Assembly (NCBI GenBank): GCA_964036045.1
Contig: OZ038390.1
Span: 3,730,017-3,794,016, forward strand
Origin: Eutreptiella sp. 'Long Island Sound 2002'
Lineage: Eukaryota > Euglenozoa > Euglenophyceae > Eutreptiales > Eutreptiaceae
DNA length: 64,000 bases
Reading direction: 5' to 3'
Shown here: positions 1 through 9,392 of the stretch, in pieces
Layout: each line of letters opens with the position of its first letter
Position numbering within the stretch: the stretch's first letter is position 1
Made by a program: the position numbers and the translations under genes
Notes under the pieces: generated by a model
Database searches by the model: none
Told to the model about the DNA's origin: nothing
Seen by the model: the letters and a program-made list of their open reading frames with translations, nothing else

Positions 1-746
1 GGCAGACGGCACCGAAATGGGGGGGCACTAGAGGGTCATACCTTCACGGCCTTGTGCCTTTTTTGGGGGTGGGCCAGCATCGGCCGAAATGGGCGTAAAG
101 GCAACACCCACACCACGTGTGCGTCCTGCCGCAGCGGCCCCCCCATCCCCTGTGAGACACCGGGTGCTAGACCGAATGCCGACCTGCTGCTGGCCCCCCA
201 AAGTGGCCCGATTAGCGTTGTGACGGTTGCCAACCGACCGCAAATGGACTTGCGTGGGCGTCCCGAGGGCCCCCAGAGTGCCTGTGGTCACAAAGCAGGC
301 CATTTCGGGGGGTTTACGGGGACACACCCCGGCCAACAGTGGCTGTTCATGGCCTGAACCACCGCTTTGTTGTCCCGTTACCCGAATCGGTTCCAGCGCA
401 AGTATCGTGTGTGTCAAGTCCCGAATCGGAACCACTTGGACCGCCTCTTGACTCTCCCCAGTGCCGCACAGGCTTGCTGCTTGCTGCTTGCTGCCAGAAA
501 GAGAGGCCCCCCCCTTTACTCTAAAAAGGGGTGCAAAGACTTTGCTGGTTACCTTAACCCTCACCAAGACTGTCTTCAGGGCTTGTGCAAAAGCGCATGG
601 CGTGCGGAGTGCGGATTGTTGTGCATTGCAGCGCCAATACTCGGTGCTGAATAAAAAGCGGGGCCATAAAGCAACGGATACAGAGCTCGCACATATACCC
701 CCGTGCCACGGGCATATGGTCATCGCCACAACTCTCTCCAAAAAGC
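1..746. other. No gene recognised
   Basis: GC-rich sequence with overlapping ORFs on both strands but no recognisable domain, codon pattern or splice-bounded exon. The stretch 481-500 repeats a tgctgcttgct motif. I see no RNA gene here. Confidence 0.4.
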
Positions 747-965
747 GGGGGGGGCGACCACAACTGGTCCTGATGTGACCCCCCCCCCCCCCCCACGCTA
801 TCTGTCAAAACTTGCGGGGGGGGGGGGTTGGCGGGAGGGTGGTGGAGGGGTATTGGCAGCTTGGCCGGAGGGGGGGGGGGCTGCGTGCAACCCACTACTA
901 TCACATGCATGCCTCAAGGGGGTGTCTGGGGGCATCGGGGTATAGAGGTATGTATGCGATAATAG
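747..965 (+). repeat. Dispersed repeat family R1, copy 1 (partial)
   Basis: Shares a chain of blocks with 1766-2145 and 60708-61080. The blocks are a cgaccacaactggtcctgatg start, a poly-C run, gctatctgtcaaaacttgc, a poly-G run, attggcagcttggcc, then a cacatgcatgcctcaaggggg tract ending in a gtatgcgataata motif. This copy stops at about 965, where the other two continue into a cttaagg-rich 3' half. It is non-coding; no terminal inverted repeat or target duplication was found. Confidence 0.6.
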
Positions 966-1765
966 GTAGGGGGTATGGGTGGGGGATGGGGCGAGGCTTC
1001 CAAACGTGTGTCTAAATGCCCAAAGGAGAGGCAACACAAGCCCCTGTGGAAGGAAGAGGGCGGAGAACACCCTTGAAAATGGGAGAATCTTGGGTGAGTA
1101 CAAGCCCAAACCAGACCGTGACACCATGACCTCCATCCTCCTCCCCTGATACGATCGATGCTGTGCAGCAGACCAGGGATTAATGATGATTTACTACAGT
1201 GCCCCTCTCACACACTCTGCCCTGCGCTGTGGACAGTTGTGGCACAGAACATACACTACGAGATTGGCATCCATCACGGTCCCCATGAACACGCCCCCGC
1301 ATTGCAATTTGGATGACACATTGTTCAGCAAATGCCGTACTTTCTGTGGACATTGAAACGTGCGGTGCTGCCTCAGATGATGGGCACATGGGACGTTCAG
1401 AATCACAGCCAAAGAAGTGCCCATGTCCAAATGGCCGTTTCGCCTAAAATCCCGGGTCGGCTATGACCACTATGCCGCATTTTGGAGGGAGGAGACCCCT
1501 ACCGACCCATGCGGTTGCTGCACCGTGCCCCACCAGCTCAGCCTCCATGGGCACCCTTTGCCAATTGTACTGCCGTCAACGCTGAGGCCACGGATTGGCC
1601 CTGCCAACCCCTTGTCCACAAATGGCAGTCTACTGCCACCCACCGCATCATGCAGATCATTGCCTAGCTTACCATCCTGAACACCCTCTATCGTTTTGTG
1701 GGGGCCACCCTCGTGGCTTCAGGGCCACACGGAAATGCATTGGCTGCTTCCACCCCGGGGTGGCG
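966..1765. other. No gene recognised
   Basis: Mixed sequence with short ORFs only. No conserved domain, microsatellite or RNA gene is visible. Confidence 0.35.
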
Positions 1766-2145
1766 ACTACAACTAGTCCTGATGCCACCCCCCCCCCCCC
1801 CGCTATCTGTCAAAACTTGCGGGGGGGGGGGGGGTATTGGCAGCTTGGCCGGGGGGGGGGGGGGGTGCACGCAACCCACCACTATCACATGCATACCTCA
1901 AGGGGGTGTCTGGGGGCATGGGGGTATAGAGGTGTGTATGCGATAATAGCGATATCTTGTCTTTGCCAGGAAGAAAGTCTTAAGGGTCTTAAGGACTGAA
2001 GGCATAGTACCCCTCTCAACTAAACAAACTAAACAAAACATTTGGCCACTGCACCGCTATCTTTCAAAACTCGGGGGGAGGGGGGGGGGGGGCTGGGGGG
2101 TGTCGTATACAAGGACCAGGCCCGGCCGCCCCCCCGGGGCTTCCA
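1766..2145 (+). repeat. Dispersed repeat family R1, copy 2 (most complete)
   Basis: Full chain of R1 blocks: cgactacaactagtcctgatg, poly-C, gctatctgtcaaaacttgc, poly-G, tggcagcttggcc, catgcatacctcaagggg, gtatgcgataata, then aagaaagtcttaagggtc and a second ctatctttcaaaac plus poly-G block. The closest relative is 60708-61080. The homopolymers differ in length between copies, so they are either unstable in the genome or unstable in sequencing. Confidence 0.65.
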
Positions 2146-3235
2146 CCAAAAAACCATTGATTCAATGGATCTGGCCCTCTCCACTAAACCCCCCAAATGA
2201 CCTTGCCCCTTGTGCCAAACGGACTGGCGCTGTCCTCCCACACTTCCCCTTCGCCTACCACCCCACAGCCCCCTCAAGCTGCCGTGAAGACACAAGTTCA
2301 GCTTTCTGTACCCGCGCTGTCCACGCCTGTGAGGGTGCTGAAACGCACCGCGCACTGCACCGCGTGCGTCAGAGGATGCAACGCTTTAGTGCAATGTACA
2401 CCCTTTTGGAAGGTAGGCAGGGACGTGGAGAAAATACATTGAAATGGGAAACTTTTGTGCATGCATCATCACCACTTCCCCCCAGATAATGCCCCCAAAG
2501 CGTGCTTTACCCATACACACCAATAGCATCACCCAACCATTGCATACAGTGCACACTGGCCACGTTTCAGCAACTTTTGGTGTGGGTATATATTGTGTGC
2601 GCTGGGCTGACGCCGCACCGCGCGGTCAGCACCCTCTGTGCTCAATGATGTTCCAACAAAATGGTGTTGCTGTAGATAGCCCACTAAGTCCTGTGAGCGC
2701 TGATGTGTCCAAAATCCATACACTTGTATTCCTCTTCATGCGTCGCTGGACTGCGCTCTTTTGTGGTAGCCAGCATTTGCAGGCACCCTGCCTTACGTAT
2801 CCCCTGCTTGGAAAATAACACGAGAGACTTCTTTAGCTTGTCTTGCCGCCTATGGTCACCCTGCAGTGCCCTTTTCACTCCAAGGTATCACAGAAGGAGG
2901 CCAGCACCCACATGCCCCACATGCACCTGGGGCGGGAGTCTTCGATGTGCCTGGTATAGTGCTGGTTGGGTTTGGGTGTAAAGCGTAAAAAAATATGCCC
3001 AGTGTGCGCCTGGTGCGCTTGCATTCCCTGCGGGTGCCTATCGTTGCCTGGAGCCAGATATTGTACAAGAGGTCACTGCCGACCAGTGCCAGTCGATTGC
3101 GGAAAATGAAAGACAAACACACACACTTTGTGAGAGAAACCAACGAACCGACGACCAATGTGGACGAGCACAGGCAGGCAGTCAAAAGGCTCTGGCTTCA
3201 AAACACCTCATCAGGCCATCAAAACAGGGAAAGAC
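2146..3235. other. No gene recognised
   Basis: Only short, unsupported ORFs. Two clusters of caccgcgc-type motifs occur at about 2343-2375 and 2610-2630; they resemble the boxes noted upstream of candidate genes at 19.5 and 23.9 kb. No other structure seen. Confidence 0.35.
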
Positions 3236-3493
3236 AAACACACACACACACACACACGTAGATGACACACAGCGACCAAAAACCCAGCACAAGCAGAAGC
3301 AGGGCAGGCACTGGTCGGAAGAATCTCGTCAGGCCGCCGACAGTCAAACAACAAAGACCATCGGCGACACCCACCCACCCTCTCACCCACCCACCCACCC
3401 ACCCACCCACCCACCCACACACACGCACGCACGCACCTACACGCACGCACGCACGCACGCACACACACGCACACACACACACACACACGTACG
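3236..3493. repeat. Compound microsatellite (CA)n, (CCCA)n, (CACG)n
   Basis: A pure CA run at about 3236-3257 is followed after unrelated sequence by a CCCA tetramer array (about 3369-3416) that grades into CACG/CA repeats up to about 3490. The open frames across it encode only low-complexity HTHTHT or CVCVCV and are not genes. Confidence 0.9.
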
Positions 3494-4090
3494 CACATGC
3501 GCACTCAAAATTTAATAATAGGCAGGACAGTCAGACATGCACAGAGATGCACGGCACATCAAAACACGAGGAAAATGCAGTTGGAGCGCACGGACGGAAA
3601 TGCGCCCCCTCTTCACAGGCTAACAATACCTCCTCTGCACCGAAAGCAAGAGAGACGGCAAAGAAGCACGTCGCAACGTTGAACGTGTGGTTGCAGCCCT
3701 CTTGCACCATTTTGTTGGTCAGGTCATCCTGCAGCGACGGCACACAGATCTTGATCTGGTGAAGGCTTTGTGGCTTTACGGAGACGGAGACGGTATGGCA
3801 CCCCTCAAACACCAAGCCGTGTGACACACCACTGGACCGACACCCACAAACTTAGTGAGGGGAACAAGAACCAACAGACACAAATGCACCGGGAGGCGCT
3901 GTGGGTGCAGGCCTCCGGTCTCCTCTTCAGAGAAGCAAAAATGTTGGCGCTCAGCCAAGCAGGCGACTGAAAGAGACACACCCGCACATGCGCACAGGCC
4001 CGCACGCACTCGGGTCCACACGCAGACCAGAGCGACCCCATGTGTGGCACTCCGATGGTCCATGTGCAAACAGCCCCGCGATCATGGGAC
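3494..4090. other. No gene recognised
   Basis: Short ORFs without recognisable domains. The last eight bases (4083-4090, catgggac) are the left target-site duplication of the adjacent hAT-type element. Confidence 0.4.
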
Positions 4091-4447
4091 CAGGGCGGTC
4101 CTTGGCGAAGAAAAAAAAAAGAAGTGTTCCTGTACCCAGGTTTCCCAAAAATGCCCACGGGCACACCATGTGTTGGCGGTTGGCGGTTGGCGGTTGGCGG
4201 TTGGCGATTGGCGGTTGATGGCGGTTGGCGGCAGTTGATGGTTGGGGATTGGTGGTTGATGGCGGTTAGCAGTGGTTGGCGGTTGGCGGTTGGTCGCCGC
4301 TGGCGGTTGGCGGCAGTTGGCGGTTGGCAGTTGGTGGCGGTTGGCGGTTGGTGGCGGTTGGTGGTTAGCGGTTGATGGTCCCTTGGGGCGGTCCTTAGGG
4401 GCGGTCCTTAACAAAAAAAAAACTCTCGGTTCCAAAGGACCGCCCTG
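4091..4447. mobile_element. hAT-type miniature transposon, copy 1, with internal TTGGCGG minisatellite
   Basis: The ends are perfect 13-bp inverted repeats: cagggcggtcctt at 4091-4103 and aaggaccgccctg at 4435-4447. The flanking bases catgggac are repeated exactly at 4083-4090 and 4448-4455, an 8-bp target-site duplication. CAGGG termini with 8-bp duplications are characteristic of the hAT superfamily. The element has no coding capacity, so it must have been moved by a transposase from elsewhere. Inside are an A-rich tract, a gtttcccaaaaa(t)gccc block and about 200 bp of imperfect TTGGCGG/TTGGTGG repeats (4171-4378). Three further full copies lie at 16922, 24564 and 32299. Confidence 0.88.
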
Positions 4448-4965
4448 CATGGGACCCTCACCCCTCATGCCGTCTCCCTGAGGCTGTGCAATGCCGTCGA
4501 AGCGTCCCGACCATCCGCAACGCCCACCCAACGCAGGCCCCTCATACCGAAAAACAGTCCGCCTCAACAAACTTGGGGTCGGTCAGGCCGGTGGGGGCGA
4601 CGGTGCGGCGCGCTTGCAAGAGGCAGTGCAGATTGATATCTGTGGACGGGCGAGAGAACGCCTGCGACGCGCAGCGGGAGGACGGCCTCGGGTCTGGAGC
4701 AGTGGCGGGGGCTGCGGCCCTGTTCCAGTCACAGTGGCATGCCATGCCATGCCCATCCAACCCCTCAACCGCTGAAACCGTTCAGCCCCTCAGCCCCTCA
4801 GCCAGAGTTCTCCTGAAAAGGGGGGGGCTGGGGGTGGAGGGGGTCCTGGAACCCAAAAGTCCCAAAAGTCGTGTGCCAAAAACAACCTAAACAACATTTC
4901 CTTTTCTAAAATTTCATCTTTTCCCACAATGAAATCCGGGTCTGGGGGGGTGTTAGCCCCCCCCC
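4448..4965. other. No gene recognised
   Basis: Begins with the right 8-bp duplication of the hAT element. The rest shows only short shadow ORFs. Confidence 0.35.
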
Positions 4966-5240
4966 CCCTCGTGTGACATTCCGTCACGTCGCTGTTTCTT
5001 TACGGGGCCCTGGACAGTCACCCGTTCTTCCCTTCGCATATTGCGTCGGGTCGCTGCGTTCTGTCGGCCGCTGCGGCCGGTGCTCCTGCTGGTGTCGTTT
5101 CCGCGTTCGCGGAGCCCAGAGGTTGGTGTGTTGGGGCTGTGCTGGATGTGGCGGGATGTGCCGTTTGCGCGTCAGCGGGGCCCAGTAGTTGGCGTATTGG
5201 GGGTTGTGCTGGTTGTTGCCCGGGTCGTTTGACTGTGTTT
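4966..5240 (+). repeat. Dispersed repeat family R2, copy 1
   Basis: About 260 bp shared with 6998-7215 and 18187-18412. It begins with cgtgtgacattccgtc after a poly-C run, continues through tttacggggccctggacagtcaccc, and contains ggtcgctgcgttct and several ggcccagtagttgg-like repeats. The order of blocks is the same in all three copies. No terminal repeats or target duplications were found. Confidence 0.7.
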
Positions 5241-6067
5241 GCTGTCCACGCGCCTCTGTCCACAGGCCGTCCATAGCCTGCCTGTGTTTCTGTGAGGCCC
5301 AGGTGCCCTGTTCCTGCACGCGCTGTCCCGGCCGTCCACCATATGTCCTTTTCCCCCTCACGGCTGGTCTGCCCCTGATGGGCTCCCGCTCCTGTTGCGC
5401 AAACAGCCCATCTGGGCTGCGGGACACACCCCCCCCCCCCCGCAGGAGACGCTGAGTTGTTCTGCAACACTCTGCCCTCAGCCCCTCAGCCCCTCGGACA
5501 TTTGCAGAATGATCTCAGACGGATGCTGAAAGGCGCCTTTACGGCGGCAATGGGCGCTCGTGCTGCAGTCTTTGAGAGCGCTGTGCATTGCACACAGCAC
5601 GTCCGGGGCATTTGGTTCGGTGCCAGTGCCGTTGCAAAGGCCAATGGCCAGGGCCCGCATGCTACGCTGACCCTCCGGCAGGCCCTCGCAGCCCCACGTT
5701 GACCCGTCCACCCGCCGACGACCTGAAGGGATTTGCAGATGTTGGCGGAGATTGGGGACCCCCCACCCCCCGGAGGTGTGCTGACCACTGCGCCCTGCTG
5801 GACTTACAGGTGTCACCTGCCAACAGCCTTTGACCCAACACCTCCCAATACCTCCACCGGGATCTGTTCCGAGGAGGGCACGTTGGTGGTTTGTATTGGG
5901 TGCAGGGGTACGAAGCTGGAAGATGTGGATGGTCGGTGTTTTGGAGGGAGGAGCGGGGGGGGGGGGGGGTGGGGGGGGATGGGGGGCAGGGGGCAGTGCC
6001 GATGAGACTGTCCAAGCGATCCGGCGGCCGGCACGCAATGGGCGCAAGGTGCCCTGATAGGGAGCAC
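5241..6067. other. No confident gene
   Basis: An open minus-strand frame across 5478-5900 contains an exon-like stretch (about 5485-5660, reading ...LAIGLCNGTGTEP...), but it has no domain I recognise and the frame continues into poly-C derived proline runs. A poly-G tract sits at 5955-5985. The final bases, gggagcac, are the left duplication of the next element. Confidence 0.25.
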
Positions 6068-6469
6068 CAAAGTTGAGGCTAGATTCCGGCTGAATCCGAT
6101 GGCCGCCGGATGCGAGGGCAACTCCGTGCCAAAGACCGCCGGATGCAATCCCTCCCTCTGCCGAAGGCTGCAGGATGCGGTCATCGTGGAACTTGTGGAT
6201 GTGCATTGGTTGTAAGGCGCTCTCCCGGAGGCTAAAGAATGGTCGCCTTGCCACGGAGGTGGGTGGTCGCAGACCTCTCACCCCGCTGCCCTCCCAGAAA
6301 CGTCTACTTCTGGTTCTGGGAGAGTGGCGTTTACCCGGCCGGAGGCTGTCGGATGCGACAGCCGCATGCGACCCAAGTCGCTGCCGGAGTTTGCCGCATG
6401 CGACCCAAGTCGCTGCCGCAGTTTGCCGGATGCGACCCAAGTCTCTGCCGGAGTCTAGCCTCAACCCTG
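6068..6469. mobile_element. Second hAT-like miniature element with internal 35-bp minisatellite
   Basis: Inverted ends: caaagttgaggctagattcc starting at 6068 and the complement of cagggttgaggctagactcc ending at 6469, differing at a few positions. The flanks are gggagcac (6060-6067) and gtgagcac (6470-6477), an 8-bp duplication with one mismatch. Internally a roughly 35-bp unit, gatgcgacccaagtcgctgc plus flank, is repeated three times (6368-6465). The design (hAT-like ends around a minisatellite) matches the 4091 family although the sequence is different. No coding capacity. Confidence 0.65.
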
Positions 6470-6724
6470 GTGAGCACCATCCGCCAGTTGCTGGATGCCG
6501 CTAGCGTGTGTTTAGCGGCTTGGCTCATCTGCCCATGAGAGGCTGAGGGCACGCATCTGAATGCATCAGACGAGGATCGGCGCCGGCAGCCCCCAACGTG
6601 GTGCGTTCGGGGCTCTACTCAGCGGGCAGTCTGACATGAAGGCTCACCGCCCTCAGCGGCGATGCTGTGACCCGCGCAGGGCGCAACGTGGGACACGCTC
6701 GCGCAGCGTTGCACAGCGGCACAC

Positions 6725-6826
6725 CCGCGCCGACGAAGGCCTTCGCTTTGGGCTGCTGGTTGCCTTCCGTCGCCCAGAGGAACATGTCACTGCCGTTGCC
6801 GCAGCACAAGTCCAGGACCATGCAAT
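6725..6826 (-). CDS. Candidate exon of an mRNA cap (guanine-N7) methyltransferase-like protein
   Basis: On the minus strand, an acceptor (cctccttcag) is followed by 34 codons reading CMVLDLCCGNGSDMFLW... and then a plausible donor (gtgtgc). The VLDLxCGxGxDxxxW pattern is motif I, the S-adenosylmethionine loop, of class I methyltransferases. The acidic residue and Trp after the loop are most like the RNA cap guanine-N7 methyltransferases, which methylate the 5' cap of nuclear mRNA. Only this motif is present; neighbouring exons were not found, so a relic or another class I methyltransferase remains possible. The family assignment is an inference from a single motif. Confidence 0.4.
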
Positions 6827-6997
6827 CTGAAGGAGGCCGGGGCGGTACGGAGGGCAGCCCCCGGGGCCGGCGTGCCGCTGAAGTGGGACGAGATGCCCCG
6901 GCATCCGGGGGGGCATCCCTTCGGAGTGGCGGTCCCGCTGTGGCATGCCGAACGGCGTGCGAGGGGGTCTGTACGCACTGGGCGGCTGCCCCCCCCC

Positions 6998-7215
6998 CCC
7001 CCCCCGTGTGACATTCCGTCGTGTCGCTGTTTCTTTACGGGGCCCTGGACAGTCACCCGTTCTCCCATTCGCAGACTGCGTCGGGTCGCTGCGTTCTGAC
7101 GGCCGCTGCGGCCGGTGTGCCTTGTGGTATCGTTGCCGCGTCAGCGGGGCCCAGTAGTTGGCGGACTGGGGGTTGTGCTGGTGGTTGTGCGGGGCCGTTT
7201 TACGGTGTTTGCTGC
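6998..7215 (+). repeat. Dispersed repeat family R2, copy 2
   Basis: Same block order as 4966-5240: poly-C, cgtgtgacattccgtcg, tttacggggccctggacagtcaccc, ctgcgtcgggtcgctgcgttctgac, gcggggcccagtagttggcg. This copy lacks part of the central segment present in the other two. Confidence 0.7.
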
Positions 7216-7500
7216 CCACACCCCTGCCGGTCTGCCGGTCTGCCGGTGGGCCCGTCCTCATGCCGAATCCCAAAACGCTGACCCCGCAGCCAATCACATG
7301 CAGGACGACGGCCAATCATGTTGCCACCCCCAACCCCCACATGCACCAGCAGCACACATGATCATGGGAGGGGGTTGGAGAGCGTGATGAAGCGAGGTTG
7401 GCTGTGCCAGGCCCGGCGGCCTGTTCATAGGCGCCCCAACAGTGGACGGACCGGCAGACTACTACACATGTGCGTACCGGAAGTACCAACCAGCACACCT

Positions 7501-7697
7501 ACTGGCCTTTATGGCACCCCGCCCCCGTCCCCCCAGCAGGGCAGCATAAGGGCCCCTTTGCCCCATTCTGGACTGGCCTTCCAGGCGGGGGGTGCGGGGG
7601 GGGGTGGGGGGTAGGCGACACGGAGGATGGGGTGGGGGCGTGGGGGGCACACCAGACGGTCATTCGACGTGGACCTGCGTTGTAGTAGTGCCCCGGT
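7501..7697 (+). repeat. Duplicated segment R3, copy 1
   Basis: About 190 bp nearly identical to 9208-9392. It runs from ccccgcccccgtccccccagc through agggcagcataagggcccctttgcccc to cattcgacgtggacctgcgttgtagtagtgcccc. The two copies differ mainly in poly-G length. Confidence 0.75.
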
Positions 7698-7869
7698 GCA
7701 CAGGCAAAGCGGGGGAAGGGGGTGAGGCAAGGGCCCGAGGGAAGAGGCAAAATGGCAGAGGGGAGGCGGGTCTGGGGGCCAAAGAGGATCCGAAGCCGCA
7801 GCTGTCCAGCCGCAGGGCAGTGCACCGGACGGCCCACGGGGATGCACTGGGGCCCAACGGGGACACACC

Positions 7870-7954
7870 GGACTTGGCTGCAAACTCGGCCACCATCACC
7901 GCCTTCACCCATTGGAAGAACTTCTTCAACTGCGAAGCCCCAGCAAGCGATGCC
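7870..7954 (-). CDS. Possible internal exon, unknown protein
   Basis: Minus-strand acceptor cagcacag, then an open stretch of about 28 codons (ASLAGASQLKKFFQWVKAV...) with the look of an amphipathic helix, then a donor-like gtgtgtcc. There is no recognisable family and no flanking exon was identified. Listed only because both splice borders and the residue mix look exon-like. Confidence 0.22.
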
Positions 7955-8164
7955 TGTGCTGTGCACCGGACGCACTGCAGGGCATGGGGGGGCGTCCCCA
8001 CCCCATCCCCTCCCCAACACCACCTCCTCGGGTGGCTTGCAGAAGAAATGTGTGCACCCAATGAGGAGTCCACTCAATTTCTCTCTGCTTTGAAGCTCTT
8101 CAATACGGTGGGGGTTACCTTTCCGAGCGCGCACGTACCGCGGGCTACTTTTGCGGCCAGTGCA

Positions 8165-8232
8165 CCCTGATTTTTAGCAGCGCAGCAGAGCACAGCACAG
8201 CACAGCGCAGCACAGCACAGCACAGCACAGCT
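8165..8232 (+). repeat. (CACAG)n microsatellite
   Basis: Imperfect pentamer array of agcacagcacagcgcag type. It is followed by gene-free sequence. Confidence 0.85.
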
Positions 8233-8893
8233 CTACCGCCCCACGGCCCAGGTGCACGCGGCGAACGACGCCCTGATGGTGCGGGGTTACAAGCACATGA
8301 CGGGAATCTCCCGCCATGCCCACACCAATGCACTCTGGGGACCTGGGAGCATGGTTTGACCCGGTCCTCACACTCGTGGCAGGCCGCGGGAATGGGTCCG
8401 GCAGGGTGCTTGGGCCAAAGAGTCCCAGACCTATACCCTCCAGGCCCCCTCCCAAAATGGCCCCTCAGGAGAGTGAACACTCCTCCTTCCCACCAACATC
8501 ACAATCAAGAGATACAATTGGCACCCACTTCATAATCGAAGAACACAGATGTGCCCGGCGCGCGAGGACACACCCAAACGACAGCACAACATCTTTCCCG
8601 TGGACGTCGGGCAATACGTCGCACATCAGGTGCCCCCCCCACAGCCATTTCACTTTTCCAACAATGGGGATGCGGTGGTGGATGAGTCGGTGCAGTGGTC
8701 GTCTGAAAGATTGTCACCTGACGATCATCATCCCCACTTCCCCTATTTTGTGACACACTACACCGATGGCACGCCCATATGCCCGGGTGCTGGATCTTTG
8801 TCGGATGACAAGTGCATCCGCAAGCACAAGCAATAAAGCATTTGCATGCAATACGTTTTGCTGTAAAGGCGAATAAAGTGGAAAAGCAACAAA
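8233..8893. other. No gene recognised
   Basis: Short ORFs only. A g(t)gcccggcgcgcgagg motif at about 8550 resembles the ends of the 11355/27219 element family, but no second end was found. Confidence 0.3.
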
Positions 8894-9198
8894 TTAGAGA
8901 TACATTTGAGCCAGCCCTTTGTTTTTTTGGTTCATCCGCCAGTCCTGAGTTCTGCCCCTTTCGCGGAGCGGAATCATGGCCATGCCACGGTCTGTAATGG
9001 TCTCTTCGTCAGAGACGCTGTGCCGGCGCCGCCGCTTGAAGCTGCCGCCGCTGCTGCAGGGGCTCGGAGGGGGGCGGCCGCAGTCGTCAGAGCAGCCGCT
9101 GCTGCTGCCCTGGCTCCGCATGGACGCGGTCCCGAGGAGCTCGTCCCCGAGCAAACCAGAGCCCCCGGCGCCGTCGTTGGAGTTTAACGTGCTGGTCT
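8894..9198 (-). CDS. 3'-terminal exon of a serine-rich basic protein (unknown)
   Basis: A minus-strand acceptor (ggcctcatgcag) is followed by about 100 codons ending in a stop at 8894. The peptide is rich in Ser and Gly, then has a basic cluster SFKRRRRHSVSDEE followed by a charged tail ending in AQMYL. The RRRRHS segment could serve as a nuclear localisation signal or a basophilic-kinase site (inference). No domain is recognised. Directly upstream is duplicated segment R3, which would lie in the intron. The opposite strand is also open but is poly-Ala/Pro and looks like a shadow. Confidence 0.38.
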
Positions 9199-9207
9199 GC
9201 ATGAGGC

Positions 9208-9392
9208 CCCGCCCCCCGTCCCCCCAGCAGGGCAGCATAAGGGCCCCTTTGCCCCATTCTGGACTGGCCTTCAAGGCGGGGGGTGCGGGGGGGGGGGGGG
9301 GGGTAGGCGACACGGAGGATGGGGTGGGGGCGTGGGGGGCACACCAGACGGTCATTCGACGTGGACCTGCGTTGTAGTAGTGCCCCGGTGCA
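9208..9392 (+). repeat. Duplicated segment R3, copy 2
   Basis: Second copy of the 7501-7697 block, in the same orientation, 1.7 kb away and just outside the acceptor of the exon at 8894-9198. Confidence 0.75.

Noticed and set aside
4171-4378. TTGGCGG arrays as interstitial telomeric repeats
   Set aside because: They occur only inside the hAT-bounded elements with 8-bp duplications and are degenerate; no chromosome-end context.
5478-6464. 328-codon minus ORF
   Set aside because: Its N-terminal third is the 35-bp minisatellite and end of the hAT-like element, and the middle is poly-Pro from a G run. Only a small exon-like patch near 5500-5660 remains and is unsupported.
7499-8134. 211-codon minus ORF covering 7.5-8.1 kb
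   Set aside because: It runs through the duplicated segment R3 and poly-G stretches and has no domain. At most a short exon (7870-7954) is plausible, in a different frame.
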